Source of the DNA: VFMC01 sp031400715
Lineage (GTDB): Bacteria; Actinomycetota; Acidimicrobiia; Acidimicrobiales; Ilumatobacteraceae
DNA length: 21,033 nt
Direction: 5' to 3'
Assembly (NCBI GenBank): GCA_031400715.1
Contig: JANNQK010000106.1
Span: 1 to 21,033 of the forward strand
Part shown: positions 1-6,888 of the stretch, piece by piece
Layout: each line of letters begins with the position of its first letter
How positions within the stretch are numbered: position 1 is the first letter of the stretch
Notes under the pieces: generated by a model
The model's database searches: none
The model's input: the letters and a program-made list of their open reading frames with translations, nothing else
Told to the model about the DNA's origin: nothing
Position numbers and translations under genes: made by a program

Positions 1-1
1 C

Positions 2-271
2 TTCGACTACGGCAGCCGTGCCGAGTTGGTGCACGCTGCCGAGCACGCCCGTCGTGCGGGCGAGACGATCAGCGAGGCGAGCATCAGCCAGCACCTCTAC
101 GTGCCGAGCCTGCCCCCGGTCGACGTGCTGGTGCGCACCTCGGGCGAGCTGCGCATCTCGAACTTCATGCTGTGGCAGATCGCCGGTGCCCGCGCCTACT
201 TCACCGAGACGGCCTGGCCCGAGTTCAGCGGCGCCGAACTCGACGCCGCCCTCGCCCTCGTCAACCGCTGA
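2..271 (+). CDS. uppS: Undecaprenyl diphosphate synthase, C-terminal part (5' end outside window)
   Basis: This is the last 89 residues of a cis-prenyltransferase, which condenses isopentenyl diphosphate units onto an allylic diphosphate to make the C55 lipid carrier for peptidoglycan and other envelope polymers at the cytoplasmic membrane. The visible part opens with a FDYGSRAEL segment matching the family's FNYGGR-type motif. It then shows the C-terminal signature RTSGELRISNFMLWQ, whose arginines and serine bind the diphosphate of isopentenyl diphosphate. Next comes YFTETAWPEF, the aromatic and acidic block close to the C-terminus in UppS proteins. The reading frame is open from the first bases, so the start lies upstream of the window. 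The frame ends normally at a TGA. A related decaprenyl or short-chain Z-prenyl synthase cannot be excluded from the C-terminus alone. Confidence 0.93.
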   Translation, partial: FDYGSRAELVHAAEHARRAGETISEASISQHLYVPSLPPVDVLVRTSGELRISNFMLWQIAGARAYFTETAWPEFSGAELDAALALVNR

Positions 272-423
272 CCCGGCCTGCGCACGAGGTCTCGTCACCA
301 CCTGCATCGGTCGGCCACTCCGATGGGTCGACAGACCCCCGCCGTGGCGATTCCCTTCAAGCGGTTCCAACCCCGTCGACGAGTGGCTTGCAGGCGTTCC
401 GTCGGTTCTCCGCGGCGGTCGGA

Positions 424-429
424 TACGGT
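424..429 (+). promoter_or_regulatory. Candidate -10 element, leaderless promoter of the DinG-type helicase gene
   Basis: TACGGT lies exactly 7 nt before the ATG at 437, and no Shine-Dalgarno sequence is visible. That spacing would put the transcript start on or next to the start codon. The same hexamer with the same 7-nt spacing precedes the acyl-CoA synthetase gene on the other strand (14838-14843). I see no convincing -35 hexamer. Confidence 0.5.
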
Positions 430-436
430 CGCACGA

Positions 437-2329
437 ATGTCGGTGGAGCAGGTGCGCAAGGCGTTGGGACAGGTCACCGCAGCGCTGCCTGCCAGTGAGG
501 AGCGGCCGGGGCAACGCGCGATGGCCGAGGCCGTCGCCCAGTCGATCGCGTCCGGCCGGCACCTGATCGTCGAAGCCGGCACCGGCACCGGCAAGACCCT
601 CGGGTACCTCGTGCCCGCCCTGATGGCCGGCAAGAGGACCATCGTCGCCACCGCCACCAAGGCCCTGCAGGATCAGCTCGCCAGCAAGGACCTGCCCTTT
701 CTCGAAGCGCACCTCGGGCGACCGTTCGAGTGGGCGGTCCTGAAGGGGCGCAGCAACTACGTGTGCCTGCAGCGACTCAGTGAGCTGTCACAGGCAGGTG
801 AGGGACAGCTCGAGCTGGAGGAGATGGCCAACAGCACCAAGGTCGAGATCAAGCGGCTGGCCGCGTGGGCGGTCACTACTCGCACGGGCGACCTGGCCGA
901 GCTCGATTGGGCCGCCACCGATGCGGCCACTCGTGCCGTCACGGTCAGCAGCGACGAGTGCCCGGGCGCGACCAAGTGCCCGCTGGGCAACGCGTGTTTC
1001 GCCGAGGGTGCCCGCGCTCGCGCGGCCGCCGCCGACGTGATCGTGGTGAACATGCACCTCTACGGCCTCGATGTCGCCTCCGGTGGTGTGATCCTGCCCG
1101 AACACGACGTGGTGGTGGTCGACGAAGCGCATCAGCTCGAAGACATCATGAGCGACACGGTCGGGGTGCAGATCGGTCCCGGCAGGTTCACCGCGGTCGC
1201 CGCCGCAGTCAGGCGCATCATCGATGATCCCGCCATCGTCGGCGCGATCGCCGAATCGGCGCAGCTGCTCCGTGACGTCATCGGCCATCACGCCGGCCAA
1301 CGCCTGTCGTCACCGTTCCCCGCCACCGTCCAGCAGGCGCTGATCGCGGCTCGCAGCCGACTCGACAGCGCCCAGTCGGCGCTGCGGCGCATCGACACCG
1401 AGGTCGAAGACGCCAAGCAGCGCAAGCTCCGGGCCCAGCAGATGGCCACCCGGCTGATGGAGCAGATCGACCTCGCGATCGGACATGGCGAGGGATACGT
1501 CGCGTTCGTCAGCGGCTCTCCCGAGCAGCCCCGCCTCGAAATCGCACCGCTCGACGTCGGGCCCGTGCTCGACCAGGGCATCTGGGGTCGGCGCACCGCG
1601 ATCCTCACCAGCGCAACCGTGCCCAGTTCGATCGTTGCTCGCGTCGGACTCGATCCCGCCACCGTCGACGTGCTCGATGTCGGCAGCCCGTTCGACTACG
1701 AGCACCATGCGCTGCTGTACTGCGCGCTGCACCTGCCCGATCCGCGCGCTCCCCAACGGGCCGCAGCCACCCATGAAGAGATCGCCGCGCTCATCACTGC
1801 GGCGGGTGGCCGCACACTCGCGCTGTTCACGAGTTGGAAGGCGATGGACGAGGCGGCCGCGGCGGTCCGGCTCCAGGTGACGCAACCGATCATCACCCAA
1901 CGCGATCTGCCGAAGACAGCGCTCGTGAAGAAGTTCAGCGAGGACGAAGAGACCTGCCTGTTCGCGACAGCCGGCTTCTTCCAGGGTGTCGACATCCCAG
2001 GGCGCACGTTGAGCCTGGTGATCATCGACCGCATTCCCTTCCCGCGACCCGACGACCCGTTGCTCTCGGCGCGCCGCGACCTGCTGGGTCCGGCGGCGTT
2101 CGCCGAGATCGACCTTCCCCGCGCCTCGATCCTGCTCGCCCAGGCCACCGGTCGACTGATCCGAACTGCCACCGACCGGGGGGTGGTCGCCGTGCTCGAT
2201 CCGCGGTTGGGCAAGGCCAACTACCGCTGGGACATCGTGAAGGCGTTGCCCCCGATGAGACGTACCCGCCATCGCGCCGAGGCCGAGGCCTTCCTCCGCG
2301 AACTGACCACCGACACCCCCACCCCCTGA
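437..2329 (+). CDS. dinG: DinG/XPD-type iron-sulfur ATP-dependent DNA helicase
   Basis: A 630-residue superfamily 2 helicase of the DinG/YoaA (XPD-like) group, which unwinds DNA 5'-3' and is linked to repair and to resolution of R-loops and secondary structures. Visible motifs in order: Walker A EAGTGTGKT (46-54); four cysteines of a 4Fe-4S domain at 110, 175, 181 and 187 (YVC, then C-x5-C-x5-C); DEAH box at 229-232; ATAGFFQGVDIPG motif V; QATGRLIRT motif VI at about 569-577. All four cluster ligands and the ATPase motifs are present, so it looks functional. The frame stays open back to 323, but the ATG at 437 is preferred: it gives the usual family N-terminus just before the Walker A region and has a -10-like TACGGT 7 nt upstream. 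It stands alone between uppS and the hairpin pair at 2340-2444. Confidence 0.9.
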   Translation: MSVEQVRKALGQVTAALPASEERPGQRAMAEAVAQSIASGRHLIVEAGTGTGKTLGYLVPALMAGKRTIVATATKALQDQLASKDLPFLEAHLGRPFEWAVLKGRSNYVCLQRLSELSQAGEGQLELEEMANSTKVEIKRLAAWAVTTRTGDLAELDWAATDAATRAVTVSSDECPGATKCPLGNACFAEGARARAAAADVIVVNMHLYGLDVASGGVILPEHDVVVVDEAHQLEDIMSDTVGVQIGPGRFTAVAAAVRRIIDDPAIVGAIAESAQLLRDVIGHHAGQRLSSPFPATVQQALIAARSRLDSAQSALRRIDTEVEDAKQRKLRAQQMATRLMEQIDLAIGHGEGYVAFVSGSPEQPRLEIAPLDVGPVLDQGIWGRRTAILTSATVPSSIVARVGLDPATVDVLDVGSPFDYEHHALLYCALHLPDPRAPQRAAATHEEIAALITAAGGRTLALFTSWKAMDEAAAAVRLQVTQPIITQRDLPKTALVKKFSEDEETCLFATAGFFQGVDIPGRTLSLVIIDRIPFPRPDDPLLSARRDLLGPAAFAEIDLPRASILLAQATGRLIRTATDRGVVAVLDPRLGKANYRWDIVKALPPMRRTRHRAEAEAFLRELTTDTPTP

Positions 2330-2339
2330 CCGACACCCC

Positions 2340-2382
2340 GCGATGAGAGATGAGTGGCCCTGCCGCACTCATCTCTCATCGC
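2340..2382. repeat. Perfect 17-bp inverted repeat (hairpin copy 1)
   Basis: Left arm 2340-2356 and right arm 2366-2382 are perfect reverse complements (right arm cactcatctctcatcgc) with a 9-nt GC-rich loop. It begins 10 nt after the dinG stop codon. A terminator role is possible, but no T-run follows and the stem is longer than usual for an intrinsic terminator. A second copy starts 62 bp further on. Confidence 0.8.
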
Positions 2383-2401
2383 GATCGGGAGGTCCGACAC
2401 C

Positions 2402-2444
2402 GCGATGAGAGATCGGGGCGCCACCGGCACTCATCTCTCATCGC
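2402..2444. repeat. Second copy of the same hairpin, left arm partly degenerate
   Basis: Arms 2402-2413 and 2433-2444 pair perfectly over 12 bp (GCGATGAGAGAT with its complement). The full 17-base right arm of copy 1 (cactcatctctcatcgc) recurs unchanged at 2428-2444, whereas the inner five bases of the left arm differ. Both arms are offset by 62 bp from copy 1, which points to a tandem duplication of the hairpin unit followed by drift in one arm. Confidence 0.75.
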
Positions 2445-2487
2445 CGGGGTGGGGCGGCGGGATCGGGGAGGCTGCGGGTGAGAGGGG

Positions 2488-2493
2488 TACAGT
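2488..2493 (+). promoter_or_regulatory. Candidate -10 element, leaderless promoter of the crotonase/carboxylase operon
   Basis: TACAGT lies 7 nt upstream of the ATG at 2501. No Shine-Dalgarno sequence sits at normal spacing, so a leaderless transcript starting at or near the ATG is the simplest reading. It lies just downstream of the duplicated hairpins, which would separate this operon from dinG. Confidence 0.45.
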
Positions 2494-2500
2494 CGGCCTC

Positions 2501-3271
2501 ATGGGGGACGATTCGTCGGCAACGAGGCCCGTGGTGCGGTGCGAGGTGGCCGACGGGGTCGCCACGATCACGCTCGACTCGCCGGCCAACCGCAATGCAC
2601 TCTCGCGGGCGTTGTTGATCGGTCTGCACGACGCGCTCGATCGAGCCGAGCAGTCCGACGTGAGGGCGATCGTGCTCACCCACACCGCCCCGGCGTTCTG
2701 CTCGGGGGCCGACCTGAAGGAACGCAGCACGGGCCCGGCCGACTCGACTCCGATGGTGCGAGCGATGCAGCGGCTGTGCGAGGTGTCGCAACCCACGATC
2801 GCCGCCGTGCAGGGTCCGGTCCGAGCGGGCGGGATCGGGTTGATGGCGTCGTGCGACCTCGTCGTCGTGCAGTCCGACGTCACCTTTGCCTTCACCGAGG
2901 TGCGCATCGGCGTCGCACCGGCGATCATCAGCGTGCCGATCCTGCAGCGCTGCGGCTGGAGCAAGCTCGCGGCACCCTTCCTCACCGGCGAGACCTTCGA
3001 CGCTGCGGTCGCTCGCGAGATGGGTCTGGTCACGCACGTGGCCGACGACGTGCCCGCCGCGGTACGCACCCTCGTCGACGGCGTGCTGCTCGGTGCACCG
3101 AACGCTGTCGCCGCGACGAAACGACTCCTGCGAGGCAGTGGCTCGTGGGCGGAGATGCAGACGCTGAGCGAATCGCTGTTCTCGAGCGACGAGGCCCGTG
3201 AGGGCATGGCTGCCTTCGCCGAGCGCCGCACCCCTCAGTGGACCCAGCCCTCACCCGAGCCTGACGTTTGA
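2501..3271 (+). CDS. Enoyl-CoA hydratase/isomerase (crotonase) family protein, one catalytic Glu replaced
   Basis: A 256-residue crotonase-fold protein. The oxyanion-hole and CoA-binding region is recognisable at CSGADLKE (67-74) and AAVQGPVRAGGIGLMASCD (101-119). In canonical enoyl-CoA hydratase two glutamates activate water. The second is present here as Glu133 (FTEVRIG). The first, found in the GGGCEL-type motif, is Gly113 (AGGIGL). The protein may therefore be an isomerase, a hydratase with altered chemistry, or another crotonase activity. As first gene of the operon with an acyl-CoA carboxylase and AtuA-like protein, it occupies the position of the AtuE/LiuC hydratase that would act on the carboxylated (glutaconyl-type) product; that assignment is by context. 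The chosen ATG follows a -10-like TACAGT, and the gap to the next gene is 52 bp. Confidence 0.85.
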   Translation: MGDDSSATRPVVRCEVADGVATITLDSPANRNALSRALLIGLHDALDRAEQSDVRAIVLTHTAPAFCSGADLKERSTGPADSTPMVRAMQRLCEVSQPTIAAVQGPVRAGGIGLMASCDLVVVQSDVTFAFTEVRIGVAPAIISVPILQRCGWSKLAAPFLTGETFDAAVAREMGLVTHVADDVPAAVRTLVDGVLLGAPNAVAATKRLLRGSGSWAEMQTLSESLFSSDEAREGMAAFAERRTPQWTQPSPEPDV

Positions 3272-3298
3272 CCCTGACGCTTGACCTGACGCTCGGCC
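3260..3298 (+). repeat. Three short 13-nt tandem repeats at the end of the crotonase gene
   Basis: Units CCTGACGTTTGAC (3260-3272), CCTGACGCTTGAC (3273-3285) and the diverged CTGACGCTCGGCC (3286-3298) follow each other directly. The first unit contains the stop codon of the crotonase gene, and the rest fill most of the gap before the carboxylase gene. This looks like local slippage. Two TTGAC sequences inside it could act as -35 elements, but I see no matching -10. Confidence 0.55.
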
Positions 3299-3310
3299 CG
3301 ACGCCGGACG

Positions 3311-3315
3311 AGGAG
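3311..3315 (+). promoter_or_regulatory. Ribosome binding site of the carboxyltransferase gene
   Basis: AGGAG lies 8 nt before the ATG at 3324. This is one of the few clear Shine-Dalgarno sites in the window, as expected for an internal gene of an operon, and it fixes the start. Confidence 0.7.
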
Positions 3316-3323
3316 ACCCACAC

Positions 3324-4922
3324 ATGCCGGTCCTGACAGACACCTTGAACCCGAACTCCGAGGCATACGCGGACAACCGTGCGACGATGCTGGCCCACGT
3401 GGCGGCTCACGACGCCGAGTTGGCCAAGGTGCTCGGCGGTGGAGGACCCGCCTACGTCGAGCGGCACCGCACCCGCGGCAAGATGCTCGCCCGCGAGCGG
3501 GTGGAGGCATTGCTCGATCCCGGCAGCCCGTTCCTCGAGATCTCTCCCCTGGCAGCATGGGGAACGCAGTTCCCGGTGGGCGCGGCGATGGTGCTCGGCA
3601 TCGGCGTCGTCGAGGGTGTCGAGTGCGTGATCATCGCCAACGACCCCACGGTGCGCGGCGGTGCGAGCAACCCGATCACGATGAAGAAGGCGCTGCGCGG
3701 CATGGAGATCGCCCGCGAGAACAAGATGCCGCTCGTGAACCTCGTGGAGTCGGGCGGCGCCGATCTTCCCTCGCAGAGCGACACGTTCATCCCGGGGGGC
3801 AAGTCGTTCCGCGACATCACCGCACTGTCTGCCGAAGGCATCCCCACCATCGCCGTCGTGTTCGGCAACTCCACCGCGGGCGGGGCGTACACACCGGGCA
3901 TGAGCGACTACATCGTCATGATCAAGGAGCGCTCGAAGGTGTTCCTCGGCGGCCCGCCGCTGGTGAAGATGGCAACCGGCGAAGAGAGCGACGACGAGAG
4001 CCTGGGCGGCGCGGACATGCACGCCCGCGTGAGCGGCTTGGCCGACTACTTCGCTCTCGACGAGATGGATGGCATCCGGCTCGGACGTCAGGTCATCCGC
4101 AGGCTGAATCACCGCAAGCGTGGACCTGGGGTCCGCGGTGCCGGCCTGCATCCCCGCTACGACCAGGAACAGCTGATCGGCATCGCTTCGGCAGATCCCA
4201 AGGTCCCGTTCGACCCGCGTCACGTGATCGCCCGAATCGTCGACGACAGCGATTTCGACGAGTTCAAGCCGCTGTACGGCACCTCCCTCGTCACCGGCTT
4301 CGCCGAGCTGCACGGCTATCCGATCGGCATCCTGGCGAACCATCGTGGCGTGCTCTTCAACGAAGAGAGCGAAAAGGCTGCCCAGTTCATCCAGCTCGCC
4401 AACCAGATCGACACACCACTCGTGTTCCTGCAGAACACCACCGGCTACATGGTGGGCAAGGAGTTCGAACGTCGCGGCATCATCAAGGACGGCGCCAAGA
4501 TGATCAACGCCGTGACCAACAGTCGCGTGCCACACCTCACGATCAACATGGCTGCGTCGTACGGCGCCGGCAACTACGGCATGTGCGGCCGCTCGTACGG
4601 CCCCAGGTTCCTGTTCACATGGCCCAATGCGAAGACCGCGGTCATGGGTCCACAACAGCTGGCCGGTGTGCTGTCGATCGTGGCCCGTCAGTCGGCAGCG
4701 TCGATGGGCCGCCCGTTCGACGAGGCTGCCGACGAGGCGATGCGTCTCCAGGTGGAAGAGCAGATCGAACGCGAATCGCTGGCCATGTTCATGAGCGGCA
4801 AGCTCTACGACGATGGCATCATCGATCCTCGCGATACCCGCACGGTGCTGGGCATGTGCCTGAGCGCGATCGACAACGACGCCCCCGCGGGTACACGCGG
4901 CTACGGCGTGTTCCGGATGTGA
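3324..4922 (+). CDS. Acyl-CoA carboxylase beta (carboxyltransferase) subunit, methylcrotonyl/geranyl-CoA type
   Basis: A 532-residue carboxyltransferase subunit, close to the usual length for MCC or GCC beta. It transfers the carboxyl group from biotin to the gamma carbon of a 3-methyl-branched enoyl-CoA. Visible features: the N-terminal RTRGKMLARERVEALLD block (49-65); the first oxyanion loop GNSTAGGAY (181-189); PGMSDYIVMIKERSKVFLGGPPLVKMATGE (191-220), typical of MCC beta; and the C-terminal half loop ASYGAGNYGM (411-420) followed by CGRSYGPRF. The partner alpha subunit starts 4 bp downstream, so the two are translationally linked and should form an alpha6-beta6 enzyme. Whether the substrate is 3-methylcrotonyl-CoA (leucine) or geranyl-CoA (acyclic terpenes) cannot be settled from motifs alone. 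The AtuA-like gene in the operon favours a terpenoid-type or related substrate. Confidence 0.92.
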   Translation: MPVLTDTLNPNSEAYADNRATMLAHVAAHDAELAKVLGGGGPAYVERHRTRGKMLARERVEALLDPGSPFLEISPLAAWGTQFPVGAAMVLGIGVVEGVECVIIANDPTVRGGASNPITMKKALRGMEIARENKMPLVNLVESGGADLPSQSDTFIPGGKSFRDITALSAEGIPTIAVVFGNSTAGGAYTPGMSDYIVMIKERSKVFLGGPPLVKMATGEESDDESLGGADMHARVSGLADYFALDEMDGIRLGRQVIRRLNHRKRGPGVRGAGLHPRYDQEQLIGIASADPKVPFDPRHVIARIVDDSDFDEFKPLYGTSLVTGFAELHGYPIGILANHRGVLFNEESEKAAQFIQLANQIDTPLVFLQNTTGYMVGKEFERRGIIKDGAKMINAVTNSRVPHLTINMAASYGAGNYGMCGRSYGPRFLFTWPNAKTAVMGPQQLAGVLSIVARQSAASMGRPFDEAADEAMRLQVEEQIERESLAMFMSGKLYDDGIIDPRDTRTVLGMCLSAIDNDAPAGTRGYGVFRM

Positions 4923-4926
4923 ACCG

Positions 4927-6888
4927 ATGAACCCCATCCACTCCGCCGCCCACAGCCCCGCCCACGGCCACCGGGCCCCGATCGACCGCTTGCTGATCGC
5001 CAATCGCGGCGAGATCGCTCGACGGATCATCCGCACCTGCCGCCGTCTCGGGATCAGCACGGTTGCCGTGTACAGCGACGCCGATGCCGATGCTCCGTAC
5101 GTCCGAGAAGCAGACGTCGCGGTGCGCCTACCTGGCACCGCCTCGACCGACACGTACCTGCGCGTCGACCTGCTGATCGATGCGGCAGAGCGCACGGGAG
5201 CGCAAGCGATTCATCCGGGGTACGGCTTCCTCTCCGAACGCCCCGATGCAGCGGAGGCGGTCAGCCGTGCAGGTCTCACCTGGATCGGACCTCCTGCGTC
5301 GGCGATCGCCGCGATGGGTTCGAAGATCGAGGCCAAGCGCATGATGCGAGCCGCCGGCGTTCCCGTGCTCCCCGACAACACCGTCGAGTCGATCGAAGAG
5401 ATCGGGCTGCCCGCGCTCGTGAAGGCCTCGGCCGGCGGAGGCGGGCGGGGCATGCGCGTCGTGCGCGTCGCCGCCGAACTGGACGACGCGATCGGCTCCG
5501 CAGCACGCGAAGCACGCTCGGCCTTCGGCGACGGCACGGTGTTCGTCGAACGGTACGTGGAAGGCGGACGACACGTGGAGGTGCAGGTGTTCGCCGACAC
5601 CCTCGGCACCACCGTGTCGCTGTTCGAACGCGACTGCACGCTGCAGCGACGTCACCAGAAGATCCTCGAGGAGTCGCCCTCGCCGGCGGTCGACGACGAG
5701 TTGCGGCAGCGGATGGGCAACGCTGCTGTCGCCGCAGCTCGAGCCGTCGGCTACGTCGGTGCCGGCACCGTGGAGTTCCTGCTCGACCGCGCGGGCAGCT
5801 TCTTCTTCCTCGAGATGAACACCCGCCTCCAGGTGGAGCATCCGGTCACCGAGATGATCACGGGCCTCGATCTCGTGGAGTTGCAGCTGCGTGTCGCGGA
5901 CGGCGAACCGCTGCCGCACGAGGCGGTCGATCCGAGGCGAGATGGTCACGCGATCGAGGTGCGCCTCTGCGCCGAGGATCCCTTCAACGGCTACCGGCCC
6001 AGCTCGGGCACGTTCCACACGGTGGTGTTCCCGCAGATCGAGGGTGTGCGCATCGACACAGGGATCGAGAGCGGTTCGGTCGTGAGCCCGCACTACGACT
6101 CGATGGTGGCCAAGGTGATCGCCCACGGTCACACACGACGCATCGCCGCACGTCGAGTCGTGCAGGCGCTCACCGAGGCCACGATCATCGGCCCGACCAC
6201 CAATCGCGAGCAGCTCATCCATCTGGCCTCGGTCCTCGAGTCGATCGACGACGTGGTGGACACGAGCTATCTCGACCGCACACCGATGGGTGCTACACCT
6301 CGACCGAGCTCCGATCTGGTGGCAGCCGCTGCGGTCGCCGTGATCGACGGCCAGTCCGACTCGCGGACGGTCCTGCCCCGGGTCCCGTTCGGATGGCGGA
6401 ACATGCCGTCACAGCTCCACGAGCTGCGATTGGGGTCCGACGCCACCGGCCACGTCATCAGGTACGGGGTCGATCGTTGGGGGGCGATCTCCGAGATGCA
6501 CGTCGATGACGTCCCGGTCGACGTGGAGACCGCACGCGATCTGGCCCGCATCCGCCCGCCGGTGCTGCTGGACGGCGCCGTCCATCTGCTGGGCGGACGC
6601 TGCTCGTTCGTCGTCACCAAACGATTCAGCCCTCCCGACGATGCCGGTCGCGCCGGATCGCTCGTCGCCCCGATGCCCGGCTCGGTGCTGCGGATCCTGG
6701 TCGCCCAGGGCGACCACGTCGATCCGGGACAGCCGATGCTGGCGCTTGAAGCGATGAAGATGGAGCACCACGTGGTGGCTCCGATCGCGGGCACCGTGGC
6801 CGAGATCTTCGTGCAGGTGGGCCAGCAACTCGACACGGGGCAGGTGCTCGTCAGGCTCGATGCCGATCCGAGCGGAGCTGACGCATGA
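4927..6888 (+). CDS. Acyl-CoA carboxylase alpha subunit: biotin carboxylase with biotin carrier domain
   Basis: A 653-residue fusion of biotin carboxylase and biotin carboxyl carrier protein, the ATP-using half of a 3-methylcrotonyl- or geranyl-CoA carboxylase. In order: N-terminal biotin carboxylase domain (RLLIANRGEIARRI, 21-34); ATP-grasp glycine-rich loop KASAGGGGRGMRVV (166-179); ERDCTLQRRHQKILEESPSP (234-253); catalytic FLEMNTRLQVEHPVTE (294-309); a less conserved linker (about 455-575), as in the MCC alpha subunit interaction domain; and the carrier domain with the biotinylation motif EAMKM, Lys611, about 40 residues from the end. A 20-residue His/Ala-rich stretch precedes the conserved start. 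The stop overlaps the ATG of the next gene (ATGA, 6885-6888), showing operon organisation. Confidence 0.93.
   Translation: MNPIHSAAHSPAHGHRAPIDRLLIANRGEIARRIIRTCRRLGISTVAVYSDADADAPYVREADVAVRLPGTASTDTYLRVDLLIDAAERTGAQAIHPGYGFLSERPDAAEAVSRAGLTWIGPPASAIAAMGSKIEAKRMMRAAGVPVLPDNTVESIEEIGLPALVKASAGGGGRGMRVVRVAAELDDAIGSAAREARSAFGDGTVFVERYVEGGRHVEVQVFADTLGTTVSLFERDCTLQRRHQKILEESPSPAVDDELRQRMGNAAVAAARAVGYVGAGTVEFLLDRAGSFFFLEMNTRLQVEHPVTEMITGLDLVELQLRVADGEPLPHEAVDPRRDGHAIEVRLCAEDPFNGYRPSSGTFHTVVFPQIEGVRIDTGIESGSVVSPHYDSMVAKVIAHGHTRRIAARRVVQALTEATIIGPTTNREQLIHLASVLESIDDVVDTSYLDRTPMGATPRPSSDLVAAAAVAVIDGQSDSRTVLPRVPFGWRNMPSQLHELRLGSDATGHVIRYGVDRWGAISEMHVDDVPVDVETARDLARIRPPVLLDGAVHLLGGRCSFVVTKRFSPPDDAGRAGSLVAPMPGSVLRILVAQGDHVDPGQPMLALEAMKMEHHVVAPIAGTVAEIFVQVGQQLDTGQVLVRLDADPSGADA

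Noticed and set aside
272..436. Gap between uppS and dinG as a place for a small gene or RNA
   Set aside because: Apart from the -10-like TACGGT I see no conserved motif, hairpin or plausible start with a ribosome binding site.
2340..2444. Reading the two repeated hairpins as a small CRISPR array
   Set aside because: There are only two units, each an inverted repeat with a short GC-rich loop; there are no regular spacers and no cas genes nearby.
3030..5195. A 721-codon open frame on the - strand across the carboxylase beta gene
   Set aside because: It lies antisense to strongly conserved coding sequence, has no recognisable motif and a composition (His, Arg, Ala, Asp rich) typical of shadow frames in GC-rich genes.
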